Shown: positions 26,627-36,818 of the stretch, piece after piece
Position numbering within the stretch: the stretch's first letter is position 1
Layout of the letters: each line of letters opens with the position of its first letter
Source: Sphingobacterium multivorum
GTDB taxonomy: Bacteria; Bacteroidota; Bacteroidia; Sphingobacteriales; Sphingobacteriaceae
Reading direction: 5' to 3'
Length of the DNA stretch: 64,000 nt
Assembly (NCBI RefSeq): GCF_900457465.1
Contig: NZ_UAUU01000002.1
Span: 682,001 to 746,000, forward strand
Position numbers and translations under genes: made by a program
Notes under the pieces: generated by a model
Databases searched by the model: none
Seen by the model: only the letters and a program-made list of their open reading frames with translations
What the model was told of the DNA's origin: nothing

Positions 26627-27124
26627 CTAACGCTCGTTCAGTTCTATAACCTCAAGATTTTCAATTTTATCTTTATTGATATCAAACCGCATCAATGTCC
26701 TCACTTTATGCCAGCCGTGCTTACCCGCTGCACCTGGATTGAGGTGAAGGCATTGAATCTTAGGATCGAAGATAACCTTTAGAATATGGGAATGTCCAGT
26801 AATAAATAATTTCGGCGGATTTTTCATCAATTCTCCTTTAATACGTGGAGCATATTTCCCGGGATAACCACCAATATGTGTCATAAAGACGTCCACTTCC
26901 TCACACCTAAACCTCAAATCTTCTGGAAATTGTAAACGAATTTCTTGACCATCAATATTACCAAAAACTCCGCGCAGCGGTTTAAAAGCCGCCAACCGAT
27001 CTGCAACATCCACATCACCAAAATCGCCTACATGCCAAATCTCGTCGCAGGCTGCAAAATGAGTAAATACCGCTTCATCTAAAAAAGAATGTGTATCTGA
27101 GAGTAATCCGATCTTTGTCATCAT
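26627..27124 (-). CDS. YfcE/MJ0936-type metallophosphoesterase
   Basis: This 165-residue protein shows the calcineurin-like metal-binding motifs in order: LSDTHSF (DxH) at the N-terminus, HVGDFGD (GD), FGNIDGQE (GN), FMTHIGGYPG and ITGHSHILKV (GHxH). YfcE-like enzymes hydrolyse phosphodiesters in the cytoplasm with two metal ions; the physiological substrate is unknown. The start ATG follows the trmN stop directly, so the two genes are in one operon. Confidence 0.9.
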   Translation of the reverse strand: MMTKIGLLSDTHSFLDEAVFTHFAACDEIWHVGDFGDVDVADRLAAFKPLRGVFGNIDGQEIRLQFPEDLRFRCEEVDVFMTHIGGYPGKYAPRIKGELMKNPPKLFITGHSHILKVIFDPKIQCLHLNPGAAGKHGWHKVRTLMRFDINKDKIENLEVIELNER

Positions 27125-27832
27125 TTAAAAAGCTAAAAAATAAGGTGCCAGGGCCGTGCGATATGCTTCTGAATAAATACCTTTAGCAGCATAAATAACA
27201 AACTCACGTACTGCAACCGACTCAACAGGTCTCCGTTCAAACGTTACGATCTTACGTAGCACCGATTCTCCTTCAAAGGAACTTATCCGAACTTCAGTAG
27301 AACAATGTAAACCTCTTTCTGTAGAAATACTGACTAAGGTATCCGCTAATGCCGCTGGAAGGATAAGGATTAATTTCCCCCGATTCGATAAGCGTATAGA
27401 GGCGAAATCCAACAGTTCAAAGAAAAAATCCAGATCCGTATGTCTAGCCAGTTTCCTCCGTTCATCCGGATTATGCAACGAATCCGTATAAAAAGGTGGA
27501 TTTGATACAATCAAATCATAATTTCCTGTTGTATCCAGTTGCTGAAAGGAACTAGCATGTAGCGTTAGGCGTTCACGGAAAATGGAATTGCGAAAATTTT
27601 TATCCGCCATCAACGCAGCCAAAGCGTCGACTTCAACAGCTTCTATCTGGCTATTCCCAAGACGCTGAGCCAACATCAAGGCAATGACTCCAGTGCCTGT
27701 GCCCACATCTAAGACACGTTCTACAGGTTCTATCTCCGACAATGAAGCCAACAAAACACCATCTGTATTGATCTTCATCGCACAGTCAGACTGATCAACC
27801 TCAAATTGTTTAAACCGAAATATCGACGCCAT
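27125..27832 (-). CDS. trmN: tRNA1(Val) (adenine-37-N6)-methyltransferase
   Basis: This 235-residue Rossmann-fold methyltransferase matches the YfiC/TrmN6 group. The N-terminus is FRFKQFEVDQSDCAMKINTDG, the SAM loop is VLDVGTGTGVIALMLAQR (~42), the acidic strand is EAVEVDALA, and the N6-adenine catalytic motif is VSNPPFYTDSL (~108). The enzyme would methylate A37 of valine tRNA. The gene is directly followed by the YfcE-like phosphodiesterase. The specificity call rests on similarity to TrmN6 and could instead be a related small methyltransferase. Confidence 0.88.
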   Translation of the reverse strand: MASIFRFKQFEVDQSDCAMKINTDGVLLASLSEIEPVERVLDVGTGTGVIALMLAQRLGNSQIEAVEVDALAALMADKNFRNSIFRERLTLHASSFQQLDTTGNYDLIVSNPPFYTDSLHNPDERRKLARHTDLDFFFELLDFASIRLSNRGKLILILPAALADTLVSISTERGLHCSTEVRISSFEGESVLRKIVTFERRPVESVAVREFVIYAAKGIYSEAYRTALAPYFLAF

Positions 27833-27929
27833 ACGCCAAAGATAAAACTTTTAGGACCTTTGGCACAAACAAACCCATGTAACCTGCGATTTATTTGCTA
27901 ATTTAGTCAGCAACAAATCTATATAAGCC

Positions 27930-29087
27930 ATGAATATCCGTCAGCTTGCTCTTATGATATTGATTATGAGCTGTGTCCTTCCCACAAAACTATTGTATGG
28001 ACAGGAAAATTGTGAACGATATACCGTTGAGACACTTCCCCTATTGACACAAGCCTTAAACAACAATGACTTTGACAAAATTGACCCTTTACTTAATAGC
28101 ATAGAGGCAAGCTGTGGTATCAATGAATTTGTACAAAGGTTACGCATCCTTATGCAAATCATTGAAAAGAAAAATAGTGCTGCAGCGATTGACCTCTATT
28201 GGAACAGTCAATTTGATAAAAGCTTTCTACAAAGACTGGATGCGGCAGACCAGGACGATTTCTCAACGCAATACGAACAGCATAAGGAAAAATACAATTT
28301 TTACCCATTGCGGCACCCACTGGATGGCCTCATCAAAGTAAGGGCACAAGCACTCCTTGTTTCTGACAGTTACACGTTAACGGATCAGGAAAAAGATATT
28401 TTACTGCTTTTTTCAGATACTGACGTTTCCAGTGCCGAGCAAGACCGACAAGCTGATGAACAAGATAATCAACAGCGGTTTCCAGCACCCAAAGTGTACA
28501 GAGATAGACAAAAAGCCAAACTTGGCTATGTTCCTTCAATCGGCGTAGTCACCCCACTTGGTGGAGCCAACAAAATTTTCGGAACCAACATAAGCTTTGG
28601 ATTTATGCTGACGAGCTCGCTGGAAAGAAAATTTATTTTTGAAGGTGGCTTCAAGGTGCGCATCAACTCAAACGACCGCAATATTGATTACAATTACGAG
28701 GGCTCCAATGTTTCGGTCAATTCTTCAGCGACCGCATTTATGGGCGGTGCTGTAGGTTACAAAGTTTTTGACAACGACAAATGTATACTGATTCCAAAAG
28801 GTATCCTTGGCATAGATATTACAGATACCGGTATTACAGAAAGCGCTTATTCCTCTGGTTATTATGATCCGGATGGTTATTATTATGATGGTGGATACAC
28901 CGATCGTATGGTAACCATCAATAATGTGCACTTAGGACTTGGTCTCGCATCCCTATTTCGCATGAAAAACCAAAAGTACATTGGTTTCGAACTCGGCTAT
29001 CATTACGCGCCTTATGATGCCAGCAGTAAGGTATTGATCCCAATACAGGCGAATTACGGAAGCTTGGAACTATTTTTCAGGTTTTAA
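27930..29087 (+). CDS. Secreted outer-membrane beta-barrel-like protein
   Basis: This 385-residue protein has a signal peptide (about 1-24, ending LLYGQ). An alpha-helical domain follows (~30-150, two cysteines, TPR-like). A polar linker (~160-190) leads to a C-terminal half of alternating hydrophobic strands ending in ELFFRF, typical of small outer-membrane barrels. A Tyr/Gly/Asp-rich loop (SSGYYDPDGYYYDGGYTD) lies near residue 315. No named family is recognised. It is a single gene that converges on mutS. Confidence 0.7.
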   Translation: MNIRQLALMILIMSCVLPTKLLYGQENCERYTVETLPLLTQALNNNDFDKIDPLLNSIEASCGINEFVQRLRILMQIIEKKNSAAAIDLYWNSQFDKSFLQRLDAADQDDFSTQYEQHKEKYNFYPLRHPLDGLIKVRAQALLVSDSYTLTDQEKDILLLFSDTDVSSAEQDRQADEQDNQQRFPAPKVYRDRQKAKLGYVPSIGVVTPLGGANKIFGTNISFGFMLTSSLERKFIFEGGFKVRINSNDRNIDYNYEGSNVSVNSSATAFMGGAVGYKVFDNDKCILIPKGILGIDITDTGITESAYSSGYYDPDGYYYDGGYTDRMVTINNVHLGLGLASLFRMKNQKYIGFELGYHYAPYDASSKVLIPIQANYGSLELFFRF

Positions 29088-29185
29088 GCAATAGCCCTTC
29101 AAAAACTTTCATGACTTCGCAGACATCAACAACAATGAAAGCGAACTGAAGGTTCTTTCTGGCCAATAAGATCAGGCACTTTCAG

Positions 29186-29233
29186 AAAAAATACGCCAGA
29201 TGATGTTCTGTTTTAAAAAACATGATCTGGCGT
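29186..29233 (-). terminator. Terminator downstream of mutS
   Basis: The arms 29193-29207 and 29219-29233 pair at 14 of 15 positions. Read on the minus strand, the hairpin is followed by six T residues (29191-29186), the layout of an intrinsic terminator for mutS. Confidence 0.7.
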
Positions 29234-29292
29234 GTTCAAATCGAAGAAAACAAGTCCCACTTGAGATCGGGTGTCCAAGTCCAAAAGAAGAT

Positions 29293-31899
29293 TTAATTCT
29301 TTAGCAGGCGTTGTATCTCATCCAGCTTCATTAATGCTTCAACTGGAGTAAGCGAATTAACATCCAGATTATTCAGCATATCCCTGATCTTATTCAAGAC
29401 AGGATCATCAATGGAAAACATTTGCAATTGGTAGGCCTGTTTCTGAATCTTACGCATACTATCCTTAATCTGCTCCCCACCAGTTCGCTCCTGCTCCAAT
29501 CTTTTCAAGATCTGGTTGGCACGATTCAGCAACTTCTGTGGCATGCCCGCGAGCTTTGCCACATGGATACCAAAACTATGTTCTGAGCCTCCTGGAACGA
29601 GCTTCCGCAAGAAAATAACTTTGTTATTGACTTCCTTCACCGTCACATTATAATTTTTAATACGATCCAATGAAGTTGTCAGCTCATTTAATTCATGGTA
29701 ATGCGTTGCAAACAATGTTTTTGCTTTGGCTGCGGGATGATTGTGTAAAAACTCAGCAATAGCCCAAGCAATAGAAATACCGTCATAGGTACTGGTACCA
29801 CGACCGATTTCATCTAAAAGAATGAGACTACGGTCTGATAAATTATTCATGATGCTCGCCGTCTCATTCATCTCTACCATAAACGTAGATTCTCCAGAAG
29901 AAAGATTATCTGAAGCACCCACACGGGTGAAAATTTTGTCAACCAGACCGATCTTTGCTTCTTTTGCCGGTACGAAACAACCAATTTGCGCCATCAACAC
30001 GATCAATCCAGTCTGACGGAGTAACGCCGATTTACCGGCCATATTAGGCCCCGTAATAATAATAATCTGTTGTGTCTTTGGATCCAAGAAGGTATCATTG
30101 GTAATATAGTCCTCGCCTATTGGCAGGTTTCTTTCAATGACAGGATGTCTTCCGCCTTTAATATCCAAGATCTTGCTCTCGCTGATTTCAGGCTTTACAT
30201 AATAATTTTTCTCTGCTACAACCGCAAAGTTAAGCAGCACATCCAGCTTAGCGATCAGCTGTGCATCGAGTTGAATAGGTTTGATATATTCAGCAATGGA
30301 AAGCAATAGCTCTGCATATAATCTATTCTCCAGTGCTTGGATCTTCTCCTCAGCACCTAGAATCTGTTCTTCATATTCTTTCAGTTCCTCCGTAATGTAA
30401 CGTTCAGCATTCACCAGCGTCTGTTTACGTATCCACGTCGTAGGAACCTTATCCCTATGGGTATTGGTAACCTCCAGGTAATAACCAAAGACATTATTGA
30501 ATGCAATTTTCAAGGATGGAATTCCAGTGAGTTCTGCTTCCCTTTTTTGAATCTCAAGCAAATAATCCTTACCGCCAAAGGCAATTTTACGCAATCGATC
30601 CAATTCCGGATCAACGCCATCAGCAATTACGCTACCCTTATTGATTGCCACTGGGGGCTCGGCCTGAACCTGCAGCTCTATTCTTTCCCGGATAACTGTA
30701 CAAGCATCCAATTGCTCCGATATGGTCTGTAGCGCGGTGGCATCTTTACGATCTGTAAGTTCCTTCAACTTTTCTATCGCATATAAAGCCCGTTTTAATT
30801 GCACGATTTCCCGCGGATTCGCTTTTTGTAGTCCTATCTTGGAAATTAGGCGTTCAAGATCCCCCACCTGCTTGATCTGACCAATCAATTCATCCCTTAA
30901 ATTGCGATCAGCGACAAAGAAATCAACCACATTTAATCGTTCCTGAATACTTTTCTTGTCTTTTAACGGCATCACAATCCAGCGCTTGAGCAAGCGCGCT
31001 CCCATTGGACTGGATGTATGATCCAATACATCAGAAAGGGTGACAGCATTTTCATTCAACGAACCGATTAATTCCAAATTGCGGATCGTAAAGCGATCCA
31101 GCCACATAAAACGATCTTCTTCGATACGCGAAAGCGTAGAAATGTGTTGTAAGTTACGATGCTCGGTCTCGTTTAAGTAATGTAAAGCTACACCGGCAGC
31201 AACAATCCCCGTAGGCATCCGATCAACACCAAATCCTTTCATCGACGAAACCTCAAAATGCTTCAATAATGTTTCTGTAGCATAGTCTCCCGTATACGGC
31301 CATTCGTCAAGAAAATAAGTATAATAATGCGATCCAAACTGTTCTACAAAATCCTTGCTCTGTTTTTTGGAAAGAATGACTTCCGTTGGCTTAAAACCTT
31401 GAAGCAATTTATCGATATACGTAACACTTCCCTGAGCAACCAAAAATTCACCTGTTGAAATATCAAGAAAAGAAATACCGATCCGCTCTTTTTCGATAAA
31501 GATTGACGCTAAATAATTATTCGATTTCTGCTGAACAATATTGTCATTGTAGGAAACGCCAGGGGTAACCAACTCTGTCACACCACGCTTAACGATTGTT
31601 TTTGTCGTCTTAGGATCCTCCAACTGATCACAGATCGCCACCCGTTGGCCGGCACGCACCAATTTTGGAAGATAGGTCTCCAACGAATGATGAGGAAAAC
31701 CAGCCAACGCGGTTTCCGATTCCGAGCCATTACCACGCTTCGTCAAAACAATGCCCAAAATCTGGGCAGCTTTGATTGCATCCTCACCAAATGTCTCGTA
31801 AAAATCGCCAACACGGAACAACAATAACGCTCCAGGATATTTAATCTTGATCGCATTATACTGTTGCATCAATGGGGTCACTTTCTTTTCTTTTGCCAA
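29293..31899 (-). CDS. mutS: DNA mismatch repair protein MutS
   Basis: MutS (868 residues from the TTG at 31899, which gives the usual MAKEKK-type N-terminus; a TTG at 31911 is an alternative) recognises mismatches and small loops. The N-terminal mismatch-recognition motif is [11 protein letters not shown], with the Phe and Glu that contact DNA. Connector, lever and clamp domains follow. The ATPase domain has the P-loop [14 protein letters not shown] (~615), Walker [17 protein letters not shown] and [11 protein letters not shown]. The gene is intact, so the frame breaks elsewhere in this window cannot be blamed on a visibly defective mutS. Confidence 0.96.
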   Translation of the reverse strand: MAKEKKVTPLMQQYNAIKIKYPGALLLFRVGDFYETFGEDAIKAAQILGIVLTKRGNGSESETALAGFPHHSLETYLPKLVRAGQRVAICDQLEDPKTTKTIVKRGVTELVTPGVSYNDNIVQQKSNNYLASIFIEKERIGISFLDISTGEFLVAQGSVTYIDKLLQGFKPTEVILSKKQSKDFVEQFGSHYYTYFLDEWPYTGDYATETLLKHFEVSSMKGFGVDRMPTGIVAAGVALHYLNETEHRNLQHISTLSRIEEDRFMWLDRFTIRNLELIGSLNENAVTLSDVLDHTSSPMGARLLKRWIVMPLKDKKSIQERLNVVDFFVADRNLRDELIGQIKQVGDLERLISKIGLQKANPREIVQLKRALYAIEKLKELTDRKDATALQTISEQLDACTVIRERIELQVQAEPPVAINKGSVIADGVDPELDRLRKIAFGGKDYLLEIQKREAELTGIPSLKIAFNNVFGYYLEVTNTHRDKVPTTWIRKQTLVNAERYITEELKEYEEQILGAEEKIQALENRLYAELLLSIAEYIKPIQLDAQLIAKLDVLLNFAVVAEKNYYVKPEISESKILDIKGGRHPVIERNLPIGEDYITNDTFLDPKTQQIIIITGPNMAGKSALLRQTGLIVLMAQIGCFVPAKEAKIGLVDKIFTRVGASDNLSSGESTFMVEMNETASIMNNLSDRSLILLDEIGRGTSTYDGISIAWAIAEFLHNHPAAKAKTLFATHYHELNELTTSLDRIKNYNVTVKEVNNKVIFLRKLVPGGSEHSFGIHVAKLAGMPQKLLNRANQILKRLEQERTGGEQIKDSMRKIQKQAYQLQMFSIDDPVLNKIRDMLNNLDVNSLTPVEALMKLDEIQRLLKN

Positions 31900-32042
31900 C
31901 TTGTAAATCAATTTTTATGAAGCGTAAAAATAGGATAATATCGTCGCTTTGGCAAATTACAATATCGAACAAATTTTAACACTAATTAAGAATCTTTGAT
32001 CTGTCAAATTAATATATTTGATTTCCATATAAACTATTTATT

Positions 32043-33566
32043 ATGAAAGTCTTTTTCGCCACATTATTGCTTTCGCTAATGCTCCTCAACATTGCTTACG
32101 CACAAATGAAATCAGATCCCATTTCGTTAACCGATGAATCATATTATAAGTCTGGCAAAACACAGCTTGCTAAAGTGACAGGCCGTGTGCTAAACGCAAG
32201 TCCAGAGGAACTCTCAAATCTCAAAATTCAATACACCTTTGTTAACCTAATCTGACCTAGTCAAAGCAGCAATGAGATAAAGGCAAATGCCGATGGTACC
32301 TTTGAATTTACCCAAATACATATACTACCTTACCAACAGATATGGTTTAGCTTAGGTGACTATGCTTATACCTGTCTTTACCTTCAAGATGGATTGGAAA
32401 TCACCTTCGATCTAAGCAAGCTCAATAAAAAAGAGATTTATATGATCGGTGATGGTATTTCGTTTGCAGGAAAAGATGCCGAAGTAAATCGGCAAATGAA
32501 CGAATATATTTTATTTGACAAGAAGCATAATCCCGATTTTTACAAGCCACTCCGCCAGCTCAATCCAAGCGACCCTAATTTTCAATATAAATTAGATTCC
32601 CTATTTAAGATTCAGCGGAATACAGATCAGGCTTTCTATCATACATACGGCACAACATGTAAAACGCTGATTGACGCCGCCACTGATGCCCAGTATACGT
32701 ACAGACAATTGGATTACTACCTAACAAATAAAATTAAAGTAGCTAATGATAGTTTACTAGTTCCTATTTATTCGATATCTAATCATGTCAGCGATTATTT
32801 TAGATTTTTGCATTATTACGTGAAATATGTCCTTTACCCGGTCAATGAAACTCGTGGAGACTACGTGAAAGTAGCAGACTATGCCAATCAAACCTTCCCT
32901 AAAAATTACGCCGATATTATCAACCTCAGATTTGAAGACGACGATATTGCAGCGCAAAATAAGATTTATAAGACAATACTGAACAAATTAAACAGCAAAT
33001 GGGCGAAAGAGAATATTAGAATAGAAATAGATGGGCTAAATGTTAAACAAACAAAATTGGAAAAGCTACTGGCGTCAGCAAAGTCAGCACCAAAACAGAC
33101 CTCACTAGGAAAAATAATCAAAGAATTTTCATTTGATGCCGAGCTCCTCTCAAACCAAAGCAAAGACGGATCCGAACTTCTTAAAACCATCAAAGCAAAA
33201 TACCATAATAAACTTATCGTATTAGATATATGGGCTACCTGGTGTGCGCCTTGTATTGGTCAGATGCCTTACAGCAAAAAACTATATCATGAGGCTAAGG
33301 GAGCAAAATCACCAATAGAATTCGTGTATCTATGTACTGATCAAGGATTAAATCAAGAGAAATGGATCAATAAGGTAGCCGAACTTGAACAACCTGGCAC
33401 ACATATTTTTGTCGAAAATAATGTAATTAGCGAGCTACTGTCTTTATTTAACGGTGCCGGTTTTCCAACTTATGCTGTGATTAAACCCAATGGTGAAATT
33501 GATACCAAGGCAATATCCTGGATGAAAGACGTGACATTAGAAAAATTAGAAGAAATGACAAAATAG
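32043..33566 (+). pseudogene. TlpA-like thiol-disulfide oxidoreductase interrupted by an in-frame TGA
   Basis: The frame starts at ATG 32043 with a signal peptide (MKVFFATLLLSLMLLNIAYA), meets TGA at 32253-32255 and then stays open in the same frame to 33566, for 507 codons in all. The N-terminal part resembles the extension found in Bacteroidota TlpA-like proteins. The C-terminal ~140 residues are a thioredoxin fold with the active site WATWCAPC and the cis-proline region GAGFPTYAVI. The wild-type protein would reduce or exchange disulfides in the periplasm. An exact TAnnTTTG match (TATATTTG, 32013-32020) lies upstream. A fragment starting at ATG 32394 would lack the signal peptide. Confidence 0.8.
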
Positions 33567-33619
33567 TATGTGGAATCTTTGCTTTATGATGCTTATGTTT
33601 GCACAAATTTTGTAATGAT

Positions 33620-34384
33620 ATGGCCATCAAAAGATCTGGTAAACAAAATACGTCCAGCAAACAACAAAATACCTTCAAAAAAAAATCCTTCAACCCATTG
33701 AAGTCCATAAAATCTCCGATCCTGCGCATTGCGACACGGGTAGTGCTCTATTTTATTGGTATTTCACTCTTTTGGGTCATTAGCTTAAGGTTCGTCAATC
33801 CTCCCATCACCTGGTTGATGATTCAACGTGGGTTTGAACTAAAAGAGCAGGGCAAAGGATTTAAACTGGAAAAAAACTGGCTGGATTACGATGAACTTTC
33901 GGACAACCTCAAGTTAGCGGCCATTGCAGGAGAAGATGCTCACTTTATGACACACTGGGGATTCGACATGCAAGGGATTCAGAATGCCATTAAAAAAAAT
34001 GCACAGGGAAAGAAATTACGCGGCGGAAGTACAATCAGTCAGCAGGTCGCCAAAAATGTCTTTCTATGGCCAGGGCGCTCCTGGTTAAGAAAAGGTTTCG
34101 AGACCTACTTTACAATTCTTATAGAAACATTCTGGAGCAAGAAACGCATCCTCGAAGTTTATCTCAATGTGATTGAAATGGGACAGGGAGTTTATGGTGC
34201 CGATGCGGCAGCGTCGTATTATTTTAGTAAAACAGGCAGCAATCTTTCAAAAAAACAAGCCGCATTGATTATAGCCATACTGCCAAACCCAAGAGAATGG
34301 GATGCCCGTAACCCTTCTGCTTATGTCAATAGACGCGCAAATGCGATTGCAAAATACATGCACCATTATACTATTCCTGAATAA
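33620..34384 (+). CDS. mtgA: Monofunctional biosynthetic peptidoglycan transglycosylase
   Basis: MtgA (254 residues from ATG 33620; a TTG seven codons upstream is less likely) polymerises lipid II into glycan strands at the outer face of the inner membrane. A basic N-terminus and one membrane helix (~40-62) precede the GT51 domain with AAIAGEDAHFMTHWGFD (catalytic Glu), GKKLRGGSTISQQVAKN, KKRILEVYLNVIEMGQG and YGADAAASYYF. A TATGTTTG element at 33594-33601 suggests a promoter just upstream. The gene ends before a hairpin terminator at 34446-34481. Confidence 0.93.
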   Translation: MAIKRSGKQNTSSKQQNTFKKKSFNPLKSIKSPILRIATRVVLYFIGISLFWVISLRFVNPPITWLMIQRGFELKEQGKGFKLEKNWLDYDELSDNLKLAAIAGEDAHFMTHWGFDMQGIQNAIKKNAQGKKLRGGSTISQQVAKNVFLWPGRSWLRKGFETYFTILIETFWSKKRILEVYLNVIEMGQGVYGADAAASYYFSKTGSNLSKKQAALIIAILPNPREWDARNPSAYVNRRANAIAKYMHHYTIPE

Positions 34385-34445
34385 GCGAAGCTATCGCCAT
34401 TCGGCGGACCAATCAGAAAGAGAAGCAATACAGATCTATAGATCA

Positions 34446-34481
34446 AAAAGAAAGGCCACAATTACATATGGCCTTTCTTTT
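34446..34481 (+). terminator. Bidirectional terminator between mtgA and the respiratory block
   Basis: A perfect 13-bp stem (34446-34458 with 34469-34481) surrounds a 10-nt loop and is bounded by A and T runs, between convergent genes. Confidence 0.75.
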
Positions 34482-34496
34482 ATACTTGTTTACAAC

Positions 34497-34952
34497 TTAT
34501 TTAAAAAGTCGCTTATGCCAGCTTTGATGGAAGGGCACTGCCCAAGCATTCTCCATTTGATGTTCATGGGTAATAGTATTATCAAATACTAAGGTATTAT
34601 CATTGATGGTACCGTCTGCCAGTAGCTTCTCAAATCCGTCACGGTTAACCACGCCTATTCCTTGATCCCCTTTATATGCAAATTGCATGCGATCAAATAG
34701 TTGAATACCATACTTCGATTCAACTCCTTTTAAAAATCGAACCGAACTATCAATAGAACAACCTGATGCAGCCGCCACTTCCTCGTCCACCTTAAGGATA
34801 ATAAAAAGATTATCCCGCAATTCTGCGGAAGCAGAAAGTGGTTTTCCATGTACTTTCCACTGTTCAGCAAAAGCTTCTAGGTCAGTAACAATCTCCTGTC
34901 CCTCTGCTGCCGTTAGCAGACGATCTGCCTGATAAATCCAGATACGCTTCAT
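34497..34952 (-). CDS. Conserved cytoplasmic protein of unknown function
   Basis: The ATG at 34952 starts MKRIWIYQADRLLTAAEGQE, and 151 residues follow; an upstream in-frame start at 34991 is less likely. The protein has no membrane segment and ends HQSWHKRLFK. Similar Bacteroidota proteins are often labelled ABC transporter ATPase, but I see no Walker motifs here, so that label should not be trusted. It follows the DUF420 gene on the same strand after about 170 bp containing a small hairpin (34981-34998), so it may be the last gene of the respiratory block or a separate unit. Confidence 0.75.
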   Translation of the reverse strand: MKRIWIYQADRLLTAAEGQEIVTDLEAFAEQWKVHGKPLSASAELRDNLFIILKVDEEVAAASGCSIDSSVRFLKGVESKYGIQLFDRMQFAYKGDQGIGVVNRDGFEKLLADGTINDNTLVFDNTITHEHQMENAWAVPFHQSWHKRLFK

Positions 34953-35120
34953 ATGCAAATGATTTTTTAAAGATCCATCTAGCCGATACAAATCGGCTGA
35001 TTAATCCTACGCTGTTTATACTCTTGAATGGCTGGAATATATACTCCTTCGCTTCCAATTTCATTTCAATTTTAAGCCAGATCCCCCACATCGAATCCGT
35101 TGCACCCCGCCCCTTTCTCA

Positions 35121-35666
35121 CTAACCGATATAATACGGAGAAATCATTAAATAAACTATCACACCGGTAACAGCCACGTAAAGCCACATTGGATAAGTAA
35201 TGCGGGCAAGCTTTTTATGACGCTCGTAAGAACCGGATATACCTCTTACAAAAGTAAAAAGCACAAAAGGGATGATAATGATAGAAAGCAAGATATGCGT
35301 AATCAGGATAAAGAAATAGATCGGTCTCAAAATTCCCTCGCCACCATATTTTGTTTCGATTGAAGTCATGTGATAAGCGACATACATCGCCAGGAAAGCT
35401 AAAGAGCAAGCAATACACAATTTGATCAAACGCTCGTGCAAGGGCTTATTACCCTTTTTTATCGCAGCCACAGCCAAAAACAGTAATACAGCAGTAATCC
35501 CATTGATAGCCGCGTAGATAGGGGGTAAAAATGTTAGCGGTTTTACATCATAACCCAGCTTTTGTAAATTCACTGTAAAGAGGATAGCAACCACTATCGG
35601 TATAACGATAGATAACAACCAAATCCATTTACTGTACTTTTTTTCTTTATTCAAACTCTCTTCCAT
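35121..35666 (-). CDS. DUF420 membrane protein
   Basis: This 181-residue protein has five membrane helices (~14-34, 46-68, 85-105, 118-140, 155-177) and histidines in the helices or loops (KPLHERLIKL, AYHMTSIETKY, ITHILLS, ERHKKLARITYP), as is normal for DUF420. The family occurs with cytochrome oxidase genes and is thought to help oxidase assembly. It is the last clear member of the ctaA-to-DUF420 run, directly downstream of the SCO gene. Confidence 0.9.
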   Translation of the reverse strand: MEESLNKEKKYSKWIWLLSIVIPIVVAILFTVNLQKLGYDVKPLTFLPPIYAAINGITAVLLFLAVAAIKKGNKPLHERLIKLCIACSLAFLAMYVAYHMTSIETKYGGEGILRPIYFFILITHILLSIIIIPFVLFTFVRGISGSYERHKKLARITYPMWLYVAVTGVIVYLMISPYYIG

Positions 35667-35673
35667 GATATAA

Positions 35674-36401
35674 CTATCTTTTTTGTTCTATTGTTGCTGG
35701 ATGGTTTCGGATTTCCTCGACCAATAATAATTTAATTTCATCTTCCAGGCGGTCGACATCTGTCTTTACGTTGATGTCATATATCCTCTTATACGTCCTT
35801 TTGTATCGAGTAAAAGATAATTAGAGCCAATAATGAATGGTTTATTGCCATCATTGTTGACAAGCGCGTCCTGCAATAGACTTTCTTTAGCAAATTTAAA
35901 GATATCAACAGAAGGATCTGTCACAAAAAACCAAGATTTGGTCCAGGGTTTGTAAACTTTCGCGTATTTCGCTAATACATCAGGTATATCATAGGCTGTA
36001 TCAACCGTGATAGAATATAACTTAACTTTCTGATTCTGAATAAACCGATTAGCAATTTGATCTAATCGCTTAATCATTGTCCTTGATAAGGAAGCGTCCC
36101 TAGAATACATCAGGTGGACTACAGAGAGTGTTGTATCATTGTCCAACAAATGCACTTTCTTACCATCGTAATTCACAAAATCAACAGGCGTCACCGTATG
36201 GTAGATGGTATCGGGAATATCACGTCCCCATTTTCGATGTGTTGTTCCAGGCACTTCCTTTTTCCCAAAAATTGGTAAGGAGGCGTAGCTATTCGAGCCG
36301 CTTTTATTTAGTATAAAATATAAAAATCCCGGCAGTAAAAGAATTACTGCCAGGATCAATATAGTTTTAATACCTTTCTTTTGTCCAGTATTATTATCCA
36401 T
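35674..36401 (-). pseudogene. SCO1/SenC family copper chaperone, frameshifted near the C-terminus
   Basis: The literal frame (35766-36401) has an N-terminal membrane anchor (~12-32) and a thioredoxin-like domain. The domain contains SVVHLMYSRDASLSRTM where SCO proteins have CxxxC, a helix-rich centre and LLLDTKGRIRGY. A missing base around 35778-35785 turns the C-terminus into a short MTST tail. Restoring it gives GYYDINVKTDVDRLEDEI and a stop at 35674 (about 242 residues), as expected for the family. The copper-binding CxxxC pair is absent (SRDAS instead), so this copy may not carry copper itself. Neighbours are subunit IV upstream and DUF420 downstream. Confidence 0.78.
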
Positions 36402-36413
36402 TATCCACTTTAT

Positions 36414-36791
36414 CTATTTATTTGGAAACAATTGATGCTCTTGAAAAGCACCTGCCAAGAAACCTCCCTCAACCAACATCAGGACAATAAAATAAATAAT
36501 AAAAATAAAGACAATTGCAACGGTAACAATGAAGCTCGACTTCTCGAATTTCAAGTGCATAAAGAATGCAACGATATAATAAGCTTTAACTAAAGTAAGC
36601 ACGATATAAATAGTATTTACTAACGCCCCTTTAGTTAGAATTTGCCAATGGTGCACAAAGCCCAATGCAATTAAGAACTCCAGACAAGTAAGCGCTAAAA
36701 GCACTCCAAATACTCTCCAGATGGCTTTTTTATCCATCCCACCTTCGTGAGCATGCTCTCCATGAGCGATATTATCTTGATATTGTGACAT
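36414..36791 (-). CDS. Cytochrome c oxidase subunit IV
   Basis: This 125-residue protein has a His-rich N-terminus (QDNIAHGEHAHEGG) and three membrane helices (~28-48, 57-78, 90-112), with the family pattern LVKAYYIVAFFMHLKFE at the second and third helix junction. It matches the small prokaryotic oxidase subunit IV, which stabilises the catalytic core. It lies between the subunit III genes and SCO on the same strand. Confidence 0.88.
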   Translation of the reverse strand: MSQYQDNIAHGEHAHEGGMDKKAIWRVFGVLLALTCLEFLIALGFVHHWQILTKGALVNTIYIVLTLVKAYYIVAFFMHLKFEKSSFIVTVAIVFIFIIYFIVLMLVEGGFLAGAFQEHQLFPNK

Positions 36792-36818
36792 AGCTATCTA
36801 AAATTATTTATTGCGTAA

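Noticed and set aside
32253-32255. Recoding of TGA as selenocysteine or another amino acid
   Set aside because: No SECIS-like element or selenium genes are visible, and the codon is not at a redox-active position. A mutation or sequence error is simpler.
34497-34952. Annotation as an ABC transporter ATPase
   Set aside because: No Walker A, Walker B or signature motif is present; the label is a common transfer error.
34882-35187. 101-codon frame on the minus strand between the DUF420 gene and the downstream gene
   Set aside because: It overlaps both neighbours in another frame and resembles no protein; treated as a shadow frame.
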